Source: Paramacrobiotus richtersi (Eukaryota > Tardigrada > Eutardigrada > Parachela > Macrobiotidae). From it: a DNA stretch of 42,952 bases. The DNA lies in contig JAQGAU010000083.1 in NCBI GenBank assembly GCA_034698045.1, forward strand, positions 1 through 42,952. Reading direction: 5' to 3'. A program made the position numbers and the translations under genes. The notes below the pieces were generated by a model that was not told the DNA's origin, did no database searches, and worked only from the letters and a program-made list of their open reading frames with translations. Shown one piece after another: positions 9,715 through 21,623 of the stretch (position 1 is its first letter; each line of letters opens with the position of its first letter).

Positions 9715-11238
9715 CTGCGTAGCTGATGTGGCTTGTTGAATCAAGCGCGGCTTTGCTGCAATTTATGGCAAAATTCAGTTATGACTGTCCTTATTATCAT
9801 TTGAGCTTATATGGCTTTTATTACTTCAACAGTGATACATTGTTTGAACAATTGGTCGATCGTGCAGCACTAATGCCAGGACAAAACAAACAAAACTACA
9901 TTTCATCTGAACGTTCGCCTCCAGCCACAGTTCGAACGACAGAAGCCGTATTTATTACGAATAATTTTCATCTAAAGTTAAAGAGTCCTTTTTTAAAAGT
10001 AATAAGTCTGGATGCATCGGGAAAAATCTAGAATACTAAGCAAACCACCCAAGCAAACCCATTGAAGACAAGGAAAAAAGCTGCTGACTGTTCTGAAGTT
10101 ATTATTGCACCGTGTGATAACAAAGGTGCCCCTCACCAAAATCCCCGCTTATCAAAAGCCACTGCACTACGACTCATCGTACTGACCCAAAGTTTTAAAG
10201 GCGCGGAACACGCACCGCAGTTGTTTCATTCACAGCTACTGAATCGAAAACAAGACACTTCCAGATTAGTCGATTAAAACAACCCACAAATGTTTTTTGT
10301 CGATGCTGCTGTATGCAAAAGTACAAATTCTGCAAAACTTAAACAGACCTATTACGTTCAAAATGACGGTTTATGAAGGCAGCATAAGTACTTTTACGTA
10401 CAAATAAAGGACTGATAAAGCACTGATAAACAAAGCACCGGTAAATCCTGATTTGTTACAGTTTTTCTTCCTGCTCTAATCTCGCTTTCGTGCTGTTTTT
10501 TGAACTTTTTTCATCAGCAATCAACGAAAAATAACAGCAGCTCACATTACTGGACTACAACTGGAATTTTTATCACGTTGTAAAATTTGCCAACCAGAAA
10601 ACAAAACAGTAAAGCGAAAAGGGACCACCATGGCAGTCAAAGTAATCTTGTTCCGTGTGCTCAATAATCTGCCTGACCGCTTCTTAAGGCTACTGGCATG
10701 TCCTGCTGGATAAAGGCACGCTGCAACACCAGTACAGCAAAACAGTCATTAGTCGCGTGCCGTTTTCATCAGTAATCATAACGACGCTTTCCGGCACCTA
10801 GGGAGTCACGCGATGCATTCCCGAGTTCCTGAGAAACCTCTCTGCTTGCAGACAATAAGCACACGTTATCCCGATGAGATTACTGACCACATGGAAATCT
10901 AATTCGGATATGTAAAGGGTACTGACCCTTGATCAAAGTTTATTTCCTATCCTTAATTCACCCCTGGCCCAAGACACCTGATATTTAGGCGACATAACAA
11001 CAAGCAACGCCTTTAAAGTGGAAAATTATCAAAAAAACTTACACATGGAACTAATGGAAGTATTTTAAACTCTGTACGCTCGTCGCCTTATGATCGGCAT
11101 AATTTTGCTAATATTCCCTCATACTGAACAAATTCAGAAATTCAATCCATAACATTCGGTATAATCCAACACAGGTGTTTAAATCTGTATTATACAGTAT
11201 ACTCGTATGCTTCTTCATGCAAATTTTACTCAACTTAC
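9715..11238. other. Spacer with a possible exon at about 10620-10720 (minus)
   Basis: At 10620-10720 the minus strand shows an acceptor (tggtgttgcag) followed by RAFIQQDMPVALRS and, after a frame shift, AVRQIIEHTEQDYFDCHGG. This reads like protein but matches nothing I know. The rest of the stretch, including the plus open frames at 9726-10031 and 10062-10277, shows no support. A motif copy lies at 10157. Confidence 0.35.
10157..10174 (+). repeat. Dispersed motif copy
   Basis: agccactgcactacgact; QKPLHYDSSY then stop. Confidence 0.8.
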
Positions 11239-11426
11239 ACGGCTATCGGACGGGGTTTTGAATGGAATTCGGGCGGACTGGGAGCCACCACTGCGCGACG
11301 GTGGAGTATATCAGTTGGCGCCAAAACGGGGACTGACACTGGGACCAAGGAGGCCGTCGGTGCCACTTGCGATTCACGGTGTAAAGTGTCCAGCAAACGA
11401 TCCAACTTCTCATTCAGCACTTGACA
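11239..11426 (-). CDS. Exon of unknown protein
   Basis: A GC-richer patch on the minus strand flanked by an acceptor (gtttgcag) and a GTAAGTTG donor, with an uninterrupted frame of about 62 codons. It starts CQVLNEKLDRLLDTLHRESQ, a short amphipathic helix or coiled coil, then turns Pro/Ala/Val-rich (VPVSVPVLAPTD, VVAPSPPEFHSKPRP). No domain recognised. It lies on the same strand as the Ig exon at 9388-9714, about 1.5 kb upstream in that gene's direction, and could belong to the same transcript. Confidence 0.55.
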
Positions 11427-11846
11427 CTGCAAACAAACACCGTATATCAATTTCACATCACCAACAAACTCAGTGCAAAAACATCGACGTTGTTTGACCC
11501 TGAATTTTGAACATCATAATATATTCACCCTTTATTTGTAAAGCAGGAAATCTGGATTTGTACTGTCAAACTGCTAGTACGTGTCATATACACAGGATAC
11601 CGGCAAGCACAGCGGTCCATATTTTTATTCCGTTAAATAGTTACTAGTAGTTTTTATACTTGCTAGGTAGTTTATTATACATTAAACAAAAGCAAAATAT
11701 TACACATTTCTTCGGCGAGTACTGGACATACAATGCAGCACTATGTTAAAACGAAAAAGATGTTGACAGAACGTGTTCGAAGTACTCAGTACACAGAAAA
11801 CCAGTACTGCACCTCACTTCGTTCGATTTTGTAGAATAATGTGCAT

Positions 11847-11864
11847 GGCCACCTCACTACGACT
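11847..11864 (+). repeat. Dispersed motif copy
   Basis: ggccacctcactacgact; WPPHYDFP. Confidence 0.7.
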
Positions 11865-12805
11865 TTCCGCATATCCATACTTGACAAGTACGTTATCCAA
11901 ACTCGTACTGTCACGACACGCAAACATCTGAGCAGTGTTTCAGGTAATAATAATAAGAATCAGGAAACTAGTCACAAACATAACCACAAATGTGGATCAA
12001 GGCCGGATTCTGCAGAAGAAAAGGAATCAGCGAATAAAAATCGAATAAAACGGAACACATATAAGATAAAAACACAACAATCATACATACATGGTACCCA
12101 GCTGCTGTATCGAGTACTTGTCTTTTGACAGCCAGTTTTAAGCTATCCCGCACAATAAATTTTAGTCATTATTTATAGCTTATTGATTTCTAATCTACAT
12201 AATTTGTATCTACGATCTTTCGCGCTCAAACATGCGCAGTAAAAATTTAATGTGTGTGTTTCCTGATTCGACAATTTTGCAATCGCCGATATCTTTACCC
12301 GCGTATCTAAAGGTCGAAACGGTGAATTAGAACTATACGTTTTCATCTCTATAATTAACCTGTTTTCGTAACTGATTATTATTTAATTATTCCACATTCG
12401 CTGCTTTCGAATTAATAAGCACGTCGTTAGTAATGTCGACCCATAAAGGTCAAACCCGTCAAAACAAAAACACAGGAAGAACTAACAAAACGGACCCTTT
12501 CTTTTCACCGCAAAATGCCGCGACGCACTTCCTTAAAGGTCATCAGCATTCATTCCGTTATCGACGATGACAATATTACACTGACTTATCTAAGAACTGT
12601 GCACTTGCAGGGGTATTTTTATCTCAAGGAGGACAGAAATGAATCACGGAATACTGTAAATCGAAAACTCAAGAAACACTACCTCCGATTACGAAAACTT
12701 ACCAATTTTATGAACTAGAGAATTTGATGTCAAATCAGAAAAGAATTAACAGAGTAAAGACTGTGTGCATGTGCATTTTGATCGGTACTTAATCACTTAG
12801 AGTAA

Positions 12806-12866
12806 TAAATTATATATATATAAATTATATAGTATATGTAAATATATAAGTATATATATAAGTACC
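12806..12866. repeat. AT dinucleotide-rich tract
   Basis: Imperfect TA microsatellite with several ta runs of 6-10 bases broken by single bases. Likely prone to length variation. Confidence 0.8.
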
Positions 12867-14030
12867 TTATATGCATCTTGATATGACTCTATGTAATACA
12901 TACGAACTATATTTTCTTCGCACCGTAATAACAGCCTCGGGCGTCATTTTCGCAACGAACATTATCGATAGCAAAGTAGTACAGGTTTCCGAAGTAAATT
13001 CATGGTAACAGAAATGCAAAAAACTTTCAATGGAATTATTTATTGCATAGACACACTACTTTTCTAGACCAAGCAGCTGAAATAAGTCACGCAGAAATGG
13101 CAGCAAAATGCTACTCAAAATAAAAAATCCTTTCCGCCCGCACATGTGCATGTCGGTATGGCCCACAACTGCCCATCAAACCGTCACGGAAAAAAATCGG
13201 TTCTGACATTTGTGTGCGGCAACAAGTCGGCACCAGCATCTCGCACAGCGCGACGAATTCCTCGTGATGATCAGTAAGTGATTATCTCCGCTAGCGACCG
13301 CTCAATTACGCATCATATCATTTGCAATTGTCGATAACAGTCATATTTGCGCAATATCGTCTGGGCCACCACAGTGATAAACGATAGCTAGCTGGAGACG
13401 AGATTCTCCAAAAGACAACCCCTTCCGCTATGTATTTAACGCATTAATTGATGATACGAAATCAGGCGTGAAATGCAAGAACTTGATCAAAATTTCAACA
13501 CAAACTGTACTAAAATAGGATGCATTTCCCTTTCATGTCTGCGCCAGACTTAACGCTTTCATCTCAGCTAGACAGTCTTTATCTTTTCCTGGTCAGTTTA
13601 GTAAAATAAAATCACGTTGTTTGGTTACTAAAAAAATTAATTTAGATGTTGTTCATTGTTTACATGGGAGGCAATATGTTAAACTGAAGCTGCAGCATTT
13701 ATTTATGTTTAGAAGATTTAACGACTGCTTGGCGATTAATTAGTGGTTTAAACGACAGAAAAGCGGTAATTATATTCGCTTTTCATCTTAGATCCACTGT
13801 TACATATAATCGAAATAATTATCGATTAAAAACAGTCTCGTTTGAACAGCTATTAACTATTCTCTCCTATTCAATAGTTTTTTCTCCTAAATTTATGAAC
13901 ACGAAAATCATTAGGATCTTAATTCCTGTAGTTGAATTTTCAACTTTCCGTTACTCCTCCAGAACATAAAGAACGGTCTTATTCAAACAATTAATTGCTG
14001 GATCTCTAGACTTTCTTATTTTAAAGTTTC

Positions 14031-14141
14031 TTATTCATGAAAGATGCATCTTATGTATTCGGTGAAGTCGTAGCACAGTGGCCCCGGCAAATCGGTCATC
14101 TCGTACAACAGGCATTTTGCCACCTTGTTAACGATCAAATA
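14031..14141 (-). CDS. Possible terminal exon, unknown protein
   Basis: After an acceptor (cttatacag) the minus strand is open for 36 codons to a TAA at 14031-14033. It reads YLIVNKVAKCLLYEMTDLPG and then PLCYDFTEYIRCIFHE. Composition looks like real protein but I recognise no family. It overlaps a minus-strand copy of the dispersed motif, giving PLCYDF. It lies 1.9 kb downstream of the glypican exon on the same strand, but it lacks the Ser-Gly sites and hydrophobic GPI tail expected at a glypican C-terminus, so the link is not supported. Confidence 0.4.
   Translation of the reverse strand, partial: YLIVNKVAKCLLYEMTDLPGPLCYDFTEYIRCIFHE
14066..14083 (-). repeat. Dispersed motif copy, minus strand
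   Basis: Minus reading ggccactgtgctacgact; GPLCYDF, inside the candidate exon 14031-14141. Confidence 0.55.
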
Positions 14142-14331
14142 CTGTATAAGCGGAAAAATTTCAGTATCTCACTTTTTGGAACAGGTTATTTTGCACAAAT
14201 GTTACTCCTGGTTGTCCGTCAAAGTTTTCAAAAAACGTCACCTAATACAAAGAAAGGAGATACGAAATTCGCCTATACTGGTTGATCGGTTACAAAGTGC
14301 CAGACTAGCTGCATGGAGTGATTGATGTCTC

Positions 14332-14347
14332 AGCCACTTCACTACAG
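14332..14347 (+). repeat. Dispersed motif copy
   Basis: agccacttcactacag; MSQPLHYSFVRLHAQVSCY, a 19-codon frame with its own ATG. Confidence 0.65.
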
Positions 14348-14519
14348 TTTTGTTCGACTGCATGCACAGGTTTCATGTTATTAGAATTTCAAAGGTCAAA
14401 ATAGTAGCTTATCTGATTTTCTGAATTTTTTTCAATAAGAAGCGCCGTGGTTGAACGAGAATGATCAGAACACGTATTAAGTACAGTAAAACTAGAATTA
14501 ATTCAGATTTTAGGAAATT

Positions 14520-14660
14520 CAAATTTCAGAACATTTAATTCAAACTTCAGAATATTTAATTCAAATTTAAAAATTTACATTTTAGAAATTAATTTAAAAT
14601 TTTAGAAATTACCTTAAATTGTAGTTTAAATTTAAATTTTAGAAAATTTAATTTGAAAAT
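14520..14660. repeat. Degenerate tandem repeat, 21-base period
   Basis: Successive units begin at 14520, 14541 and 14562, each near caaatttcagaacatttaat, then decay into AT-rich relatives ('tagaaatta', 'ttaaatttaaa'). About six units can be traced. Low-complexity DNA, probably from slippage. Confidence 0.75.
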
Positions 14661-16009
14661 TTAATTTACTGTAATTGCGATTTTTTTCTGTTCTTCTACA
14701 TTTAGAAAAAAATAATTAATTCTATTACACTGTTATAGTTACATGCCATTCTACGTACACAGCTAGCAGAAACGGTACCACTTGTATTATTTACCGCCCG
14801 CTTTTTATGCGCAACAAACTATGTGTTAAACACGGCAATTAGATGTGGACACGCGTCATTACGCAGCAGCAATTGGCAAAGTTAATCAGTGGATGCGCCA
14901 CCCAGCGATTCAACGAACGCCGAGAAAACAAACTATCGCTAAATTAAGCCGGACATTCGTCCTGCATGTCCGCCTACGTGCAAAAATAGCGCCTTCACCT
15001 AATCCTCGACGCTTATACACGCGCAGGTATGCTTGGCACAGACTTCCGGTCATTCTATTACTCCCCGTCAACATTACGCTACTTGTCAGTGCCAGCAGTT
15101 AACTGGCACAATGAACTTTCTCCAGTGTTATAACGTACATTAATCATTTTGTTAATTTATTTTCATGCTGGAAATATAGATGCCCGGACTGTTTTGTTGA
15201 GCAACGATTCGTGCATTTGGACACTGCATGCGTCTCACGTCTGTAGACCAGCAATGCATATTTCATCTCGTGCTACATATTTTACACCATGCACTAACAG
15301 CAAAATTTTAGACAAACAGAAAAATTTTGATTTCAATAATGATCATTACATTGATTGTTTATTGAATGGTACCCTATGTGCTCGCTAAGAAAATCTTGTT
15401 CGTGCCTCTACACTAAGCTTTGCAATTGTAAAGTGATTATTGACAAATCCACTGAAAATATCCAGCGAACACGTACTGAAAGATCTGACTGGTCTTCCGA
15501 GAGATTAATTTTTTACTGGCAAGAGCGATAAAAGTTTTTTTGGAATAACGAAACATGCAGTTATTCATAAAAAGAACACGTCTATAATAAATTGCATACA
15601 TATACAGATCGCAAGTTTACTGTATAATAAATAAATTCATTTGAATTATTTATATGCTGTATCTGTTATACAGAGAAAATGACGTAATCACTGTCGATGA
15701 GTAGTATTTTTCTTATTATCAGTATAAATATAATATGGTCCGAATTAACCAGAAATGTTTTTATTCGATAAAATTGTTAACGATAACAATTCATTTTTAT
15801 TTTCAACTGCTGTTTTTGCGAGTGCGAATTCAGGTCAATTACCAGATCGTCGAAAAACAGACAATATAAATACAAACAATAAAATCAATAAAAAGTTAAT
15901 GAATATCTGTTTAAATGAATAGTAATTCATAAATAACAAAAATAAAATAACGGGAAAAAACCCAAATAGCACATAAAAACCTTTAAAAAATTGGGTATGT
16001 CTTATTTAC

Positions 16010-16409
16010 CTCGGAAGCTGGTCTGGCCGTATCCCGCGCTATCGCCAAGGCCTGAACAAACGTTCTGGCGTCCGTGAAGATCCTCTTGACATCCCGGCTC
16101 AACCTCTCCGCCGCATCATGAAACGGCCGGATTTTGTCCATATTTTTCAGTAAACACTGCAGTTGTGCTCTGTCAAATTGTCGCATGGGACGCAGCATGA
16201 TCAAGATCTTTTGGTACAGTCGACAAAAGAAGCGGTTCATGAAAGCTTGGAAATCGACGGTATTCCTGCGAGTCCCGCGATAATACCGCTCCAGAGCGTC
16301 AAATAGCTCCGTGAAGATACCGGCACTGTCCTTAATTGTGGCTGTCGCCGCATGTCCGTACATATCGTGCAGGCTGTTCTTGGCGATCCGTATCAGTCCG
16401 TGAAATATT
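16010..16409 (-). CDS. Glypican, helical core exon
   Basis: Minus-strand exon of 400 bases between a 'ccccatag' acceptor and a GTAAAT donor. It encodes LIRIAKNSLHDMYG, then SAGIFTELFDALERYYRGT, FQAFMNRFFCRLYQKIL, AQLQCLLKNMDKIRPFHDA and ARTFVQALAIARD. These align in order with the glypican core: 'F-x-x-LF-x-x-L-x-x-YY-x-G', 'F-x-x-RL-x-x-x-x', the conserved Cys in 'L-x-C-x-x-K', 'PFGD-x-P' and the 'ARTFVQ-x-L' helix, closest to the GPC1/2/4/6 (Dally-like) subfamily. Glypicans are GPI-anchored heparan sulphate proteoglycans that shape Wnt, Hh and BMP signalling at the cell surface. Joining to the upstream exon gives KFDEYFTD in one frame and LIRIAKN in another, so one base is missing about ten codons in. 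An extra Cys (NRFFC) is unusual. Confidence 0.92.
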
Positions 16410-17132
16410 CTATGGGGTAAAGTATAACGAAACTTAATATCGCGACAAACTGAAAGTTCGAAACTATCGCGGAAACATGGCTATGCTGCGAACGTGTGGA
16501 CTGATTGGCGTATCACGGAGTAGGCTAGTAGCCATTACACTACAATATATACCCGCTGATTATATTCTGCGCATGTCGACCGAACATCTTTTTCCCCGAA
16601 TTTGTTGTTCGGTTTAAGACCACTTCACATTTATTTTCATAGTTATCCTTTCGATATAATCGCTACATACAGCCCAGCCAAATTAAACAGACATAAAAAA
16701 CTTCTGAGGTTGGGAAAGCCACTAATTACAGCAGGAGCGCAACGATCCAGCGTAGTATTTTCGCAGCTGACCATTTTCTACAAAGTGAGATCCAGTAAAC
16801 AAGAAATCAGTAAGAAAGCTAACATTTGTCTTGCTTAATAAACGGCATGCATACAATACAATAAACAGTCGGTGAAAGTCAGTCTAACCCATAAGCACGA
16901 AAATTGATCCTGCCCAAAATAAACTATTCGACGTACTGCCGGAAAAATATTCAGCACTTTTTCAAGGACCGGTGAATATGTCTTGGACGACCACCTCGCG
17001 GGATGATCCTCCCAAAAGAACGCTCCACTGACTTGCTTCGTGTTAATTACACCCGACCCAAGCCGCATCATGGTCGCTATTCTTTATCTCTTTCCCGTAA
17101 TTGTTATGATAATAATAAAACATTTGCCTTAC
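16410..17132. other. Glypican intron
   Basis: Canonical GTAAGG...ATAG intron read on the minus strand, phase 1 (G|AA). It carries a motif copy at 16530 on the opposite strand. The open frames at 16602-16838 and 16835-17071 have no likeness to known proteins. Confidence 0.8.
16530..16546 (+). repeat. Dispersed motif copy
   Basis: agccattacactacaat; PLHYNIYP after a stop codon. Confidence 0.65.
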
Positions 17133-17307
17133 CGTCAAACTTGGTTGTCCTGGTCACTAGGATGGTTTTAAAGCGGTTAATATGGTCTTGAAGGAGCTCG
17201 TCGTAATCCTGCAGCGCAATGGCGCCGGCAGTTTCCGCTGGATTGCCATTCGTATAGCATATGCTTTCTTGTGAGCAAATCTTCAGGTGATCACCTACGA
17301 AAACCAT
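17133..17307 (-). CDS. Glypican, N-terminal Cys exon
   Basis: Minus-strand exon of 175 bases, from an 'acgcag' acceptor to a GTAAGG donor, open throughout. It reads VGDHLKICSQESICYTNGNP, then QDYDELLQDHINRFKTIL and RTTKFD, matching the glypican opening 'GEHL-x-IC-x-x-x-x-TCC...' with both Cys positions partly kept (the expected Cys-Cys pair is Cys-Tyr) and ending at the conserved KFD. The final codon is split and completed by GAA in the next exon. The signal-peptide exon should lie further upstream on the minus strand (above 17.3 kb) and was not found. Confidence 0.88.
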
Positions 17308-17679
17308 CTGCGTATTACGCTCATATAGAAAAGAGTTTCTTAGTACGTAAAGTATCCATCAGAAGCGAAGACTATAAACTTAACAATGATTTCTGTATGT
17401 ACCTGTGCCTACTATTATTGTTAGACTGAAGGTGACGATTTTTGTCAGTCCACCAATAAATTTCGTTAAAAATCTGCAATCCACAAAATTAATAAAGTAA
17501 CCCACACAAAGCTCTACAATGACATTTCTTAGGTTATGTTATTTATAATTCGTGGTAAAAATACGCAGACACCGCACATAAAAAGATTTTCCATTCTACG
17601 AATTGGCGTCAAATTTGGCGTCAGCTATTTGAGTTTCGTAAAGATGCTAGCCAGTAAGGGATATCTCTCATGGTTTACA

Positions 17680-17694
17680 GGCCATTGCACTACG
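17680..17694 (+). repeat. Dispersed motif copy
   Basis: ggccattgcactacg; MVYRPLHYAVRHFQHAQ in a frame open for about 50 codons. Confidence 0.65.
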
Positions 17695-20172
17695 CCGTCA
17701 GGCACTTTCAACATGCACAACATGGACACCATAAGTCCACACGAATTCTAACACTACACAACGAAGTTTCCCAAGAACGACATGCCAAAAACGGCAAATT
17801 TTTAACTGCGGTTTCTTGATTTAAGAACGGCTTGCGAATAATACTACATATGCCAGAATGTACTCAATAAATGTATTCGAACCGATAACCGGACTTACAA
17901 ACGCGAAAGGAATTTATCCTCACAGTGCCACAGCCTCGCAGGCACCACGCAGCTTGCAGGCTTGCATTCGGCGGCTCACTGTTTGTTTGTTTTTATTGTG
18001 CCTCACTTGTACATTCTTAGCGAATAACAATTTTAATTTAGGAATCAGGTGATTATCCGTTAAGTTAACCATGAGTCCATTTAATAATATATCTGTACAA
18101 AAGCAATTTACAATTGTTAGTAAAATTATTGTAATTATTATAATAAGGAAGGCACAGACTATATTTCAAACCCCTTTCAAAATTCCATAAATTCAACGAC
18201 TCCGCTTTGAAAATAATCCGCATTAATCACACAGTTTATCAGCACAAAATCCACTATACTGCCACCGCATAGGTATTTTAAAATCAAAATCTGCCCCTTT
18301 CATCCCCGTGTTATGAACATTTGACAGGCCCCCAAAACCGCATCAATTCGCACAGCCAGGTGGTCTGACAGTTGAGCGACGGCCACATTATTCCATGTTT
18401 GACCGCTCTTCCTTACTCTCGCGTGTAAGCCACACCGGAAGTGGTGCAGAGTCGCAAAACGGCCTATTGGCCACAGCGGCCGAATCGAATGCTTCTGCTT
18501 ATGTAATGCGCATGTCCGGTATGCGTGTTTTTTTATGTACAGTTTTTTATGTACTACGTACACAGTAGCGGTGCTGTGGGAAAAGGCAGCAAGCGCAACC
18601 GATCGTGTTTTTTCAGGTAGCGGATGGATTAGATTGTTGATTTGATTTGGCGGTGAAGGGATGGGTTGAGATGTGTCTTGACCGCTGACCCTGTTTATCT
18701 ATTGAGATGCGGTACTTTACAAACGATGCTTGAGTATGCGACTTGTAAAAAGATCATAACAAGTATCATAACCACTAGACTCATAAATGAGCAACATGGC
18801 TAAGTGGATGGAATCATATTTGCTGATATTTATGCTTTTTACTGTGTATTTTCTCGTAAATTTGGTTAACAATGTACGCTATCCGATCCAAACTACGTAT
18901 TTTCCGACGGTGTAAAAGCCGCTTATTGTTAAAACTTAAAACCGCTTTGGAATTTTATGAAAAGCAGATCATGATTTTGCAAAACCAACACCACATTTTA
19001 CAATTATTTTACGCTGGTTTTTCGGAAATTGTACATACCGATGATTAAGCCTTAAGTATTATTGATAACGTCAACTGCGTCAGTTCTCCAGAATTAATGC
19101 CAATAAAGAAAGGCACTACGAACAGAATTAAAATAAAAATTTGATTGAATTCGATATGCGTAAATATGCAAAAATTAATACTCGTACAAGTGCCAAGGTT
19201 AAAAACTTCACAAGCAACATTTTTTTAGCTTTTCCGGCATTCTGTTCGATTTTTCGTGGATCTCTCCGTGTTGTTGCGTTGAGTATTATGCAACGCTACC
19301 GGTCACAGGATTCAGTCCGAAAATACATGTAAATATAACCGATACAGGCGAAAGATAGGTTTAAAAATTTAATTGGCATAATTTACTTGTCAGCGCCACA
19401 GCTCACTGCCTTCCATCTCGGGGAAAATGAAATTTCTTGTGCCCGTGCAAGAGACTGTAAGCTGACCCACGGATGAATCGTCCAGAACTACTATGATTGA
19501 ATATGCCGCATCGGAGCGTCCACATCTCCCGATGAGTGGGCCACATATAAGGGAAGTTCGATCACTAAGCCGACTCGGGCTGATAGGGCTGTTTACACGC
19601 AATCTACCCACTGACCACTGGTCAAGCGAGCGGGCTTTGTTATTCTGCTGCATTCGGGAGGAGAAAGCAATCCGGTTGTAAAGAGAAAATCCTGGGAATT
19701 CTAACTAGAATCTACCTACCCACTGATCCACTTTATGTTTTGAAAAAAGGGAAAAAAATGTCTAATTAATCCCAGAAGAAAAGGAAAATTACATATTGGG
19801 TGAAAATACTGTCCGAAACTTCTGTTTTTGCCCTTCTGACTTCTAAGAGAAAAGGATTGTAATGGTTAGATATCAGTTATCAGCTTTTATCATTATTGGC
19901 ATCACAAAATTACAAACACATCTTCTGTTTATTTTTAAAAACTTCTAAAACAGATGAGCAGAATAAGTTTTTAATACGAGCATTGTTATTACATAATATA
20001 ACTTCTATAAATATATAAGTAAACATTTTGTAATATATAAATTCTTATAGTAATAATACAAAAATTATAAGATATTCGCAGTTCGGTTCCAAATTCTGTA
20101 TTTCGAAAGTTAAAATTATCAGCTACAGTTTTACATGGGATTTGGATTAACTGTGCATGTCTGATAATGAAT

Positions 20173-20191
20173 ACTGCACTGCACTACGATT
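20173..20191 (+). repeat. Dispersed motif copy
   Basis: actgcactgcactacgatt; MNTALHYDYS then stop. Confidence 0.7.
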
Positions 20192-20433
20192 ATTCCTAGA
20201 AAGATGCTCAAATTTGCTGGTCTTACCATTCCGACAACGTGTGTAAAGAAAAATAATATCGTTTTTGTGAAATTGGTGCATTAACAGTGTTTTGAATAAA
20301 TTGTACAATAACTGCAGATTTTGACGGACACGATGTTATGACTGTATAAAAAAAATATCCCACCAAAACAGTTGGCCTATGAAAATGTTTGATTAAGTTA
20401 GTCTGAACAAAAGGAGAATGTCCTGGAAAACTG

Positions 20434-20452
20434 GGCCATTATTCTACGAATT
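20434..20452 (+). repeat. Dispersed motif copy, diverged
   Basis: ggccattattctacgaatt; MSWKTGPLFYEF. Confidence 0.5.
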
Positions 20453-20806
20453 CACTGCAACAAAAAAAGACATGCTTCTAAATTAGCCAACTGTCGATTT
20501 ATTTCTAAGTAGCTCAATATAAAAGAATGACGAATACATAATTCCAGTTTAAATAGCTGTGATTTAGCGAGTGATATTCCTTTAGTCTCACTACAACCGT
20601 CATTCTCTACACAAACCCCCGGCCGTGTACAAATAAACACCAGCATGCAGCCACACGTCACCAACCCGGGAATGCTGAAATGATCGCCCAAAACGAAAAA
20701 CAAGACTTCCTTATTCACACCATTATCTGTCACGCTGTACGCATGCCCCGTGTGACACACGACAAAGGACCCGCTTCAGACTGCCAACATGCAAGTGCCG
20801 ACTAAC

Positions 20807-21103
20807 CGTCACAGGACAATCCCCGACTGGCCGCACCCGACAACACGTCCCGGCAGATGTTGCAAATAGGTGGACCGTGCATGCGAGCCCATGTACCAGT
20901 TGTGTTGGCCGGCGAAGAGACTGGCGAGTTCCGTCACCAGAACGCAGAGGGTTGGTTACATGCGAGATGGTTTTCATGGGGCGATGTGGTCAGTTTACGT
21001 CATAATATTCACGACTGGAGGCGCCTCACAACGCCGCCATCCATTCGTCCATGTCGCGCCTCATCTCCGCGCATAGTACCACAACCTGAACTGGCGATAT
21101 CAA
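20807..21103 (-). CDS. Diacylglycerol kinase (type II), PH end plus first C1 domain, frame broken
   Basis: Minus-strand exon, acceptor ttttgcag, donor GTTAGT. The first 25 codons read LISPVQVVVLCAEMRRDMDE followed by WMAAL: the last PH strand and the C-terminal helix with its invariant Trp. A TGA then stands where Lys is usual, and the same frame resumes GASSREYYDV. Further on, in another frame, ELASLFAGQHNWYMGSHA is followed after one more shift by GPPICNICRDVLSGAASRGL and SCD, the first zinc-binding half of a C1 domain (His, Cys-x2-Cys, Gly, Cys). PH immediately followed by C1 is the layout of DGK delta/eta/kappa, which phosphorylate diacylglycerol to phosphatidic acid. The remaining C1 Cys residues and the catalytic domain were not found. 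Confidence 0.8.
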
Positions 21104-21605
21104 CTGCAAAATAAATAAACTTGTTTTCGTAATTTTACGCTGAGGCTATGTTTTTCATACAAATTACAATTTCAGTTTTTCCCGTTTTTTCTCCATCCTC
21201 CCAGTTCTGTTCCTACTAGAATACTCCTGTCATACATTCAGCTTTTTATAGTCTTGGTTTTAAATTTTAAATCTGTTATATGCTTTTGTAGACATTTTCC
21301 CCTACAGTGCATGCAGTACATGGTACGAGTGTACACAAAATCCAATGTGATATCCCAAATCTATGATAGCAACCCGAATGAATGCAGGTTTTTGAATGAA
21401 TGCAGGCTTCTATTTTTGAATCTTGCCATGAAATCGCAAATTTCGGTCCGTACAGCAACCAGTACAACTGGTAATTTGTTTAATTTTTAGGGTTCTCAGT
21501 ATGAAAAAACCAGTTGCAACATACAATCCTTATGATGAATTAAGCTGACTACGGTAGTATTAATCTTAAACCGTGCTAGATCGCAACAGTGACAGAGTCA
21601 ATGAC

Positions 21606-21623
21606 GGCCACTGATCTACGACT
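21606..21623 (+). repeat. Dispersed motif copy
   Basis: ggccactgatctacgact; RPLIYDCQY then stop. Confidence 0.65.

Larger units (their letters stand above)
11427..14030. other. AT-rich spacer, no convincing gene
   Basis: Motif copy at 11847. A run of alternating AT occupies about 12806-12866. On the minus strand 13150-13275 gives EEFVALCEMLVPTCCRTQMS, a Cys-rich open stretch of about 45 codons with no clear splice sites; it is not assigned. Other open frames (11841-12128, 12515-12718) show no likeness to known proteins. Confidence 0.5.
14142..16009. other. AT-rich spacer, no glypican C-terminal exons seen
   Basis: Contains motif copy 14332 and the 21-base tandem repeat at 14520-14660. The open frame 14845-15102 (plus) is GC-richer but matches nothing on either strand. 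The glypican gene should continue here on the minus strand, yet the Cys-rich exon (usually with 'YC-x-x-C-x-G') is not visible. Confidence 0.5.
17308..20806. other. Spacer with two unassigned GC-richer patches
   Basis: 18295-18430 on the minus strand reads SGQTWNNVAVAQLSDHLAVR and then IDAVLGACQMF, and looks like protein but is unassigned. 19390-19660 is open on both strands without likeness to known proteins. If the diacylglycerol kinase gene to the right were complete, its second C1 and catalytic exons should be here; none is visible. Motif copies at 17680, 20173 and 20434. No glypican signal-peptide exon identified. Confidence 0.4.

Noticed and set aside
12806..12866. AT tract as a replication origin or matrix attachment site
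   Set aside because: Simple TA slippage explains it; no other supporting element.
20452..20760. 102-codon minus-strand open frame right after the DGK exon
   Set aside because: It lies past the GTTAGT donor, has Cys residues but no C1 spacing, and no likeness to the expected second half of the C1 domain.
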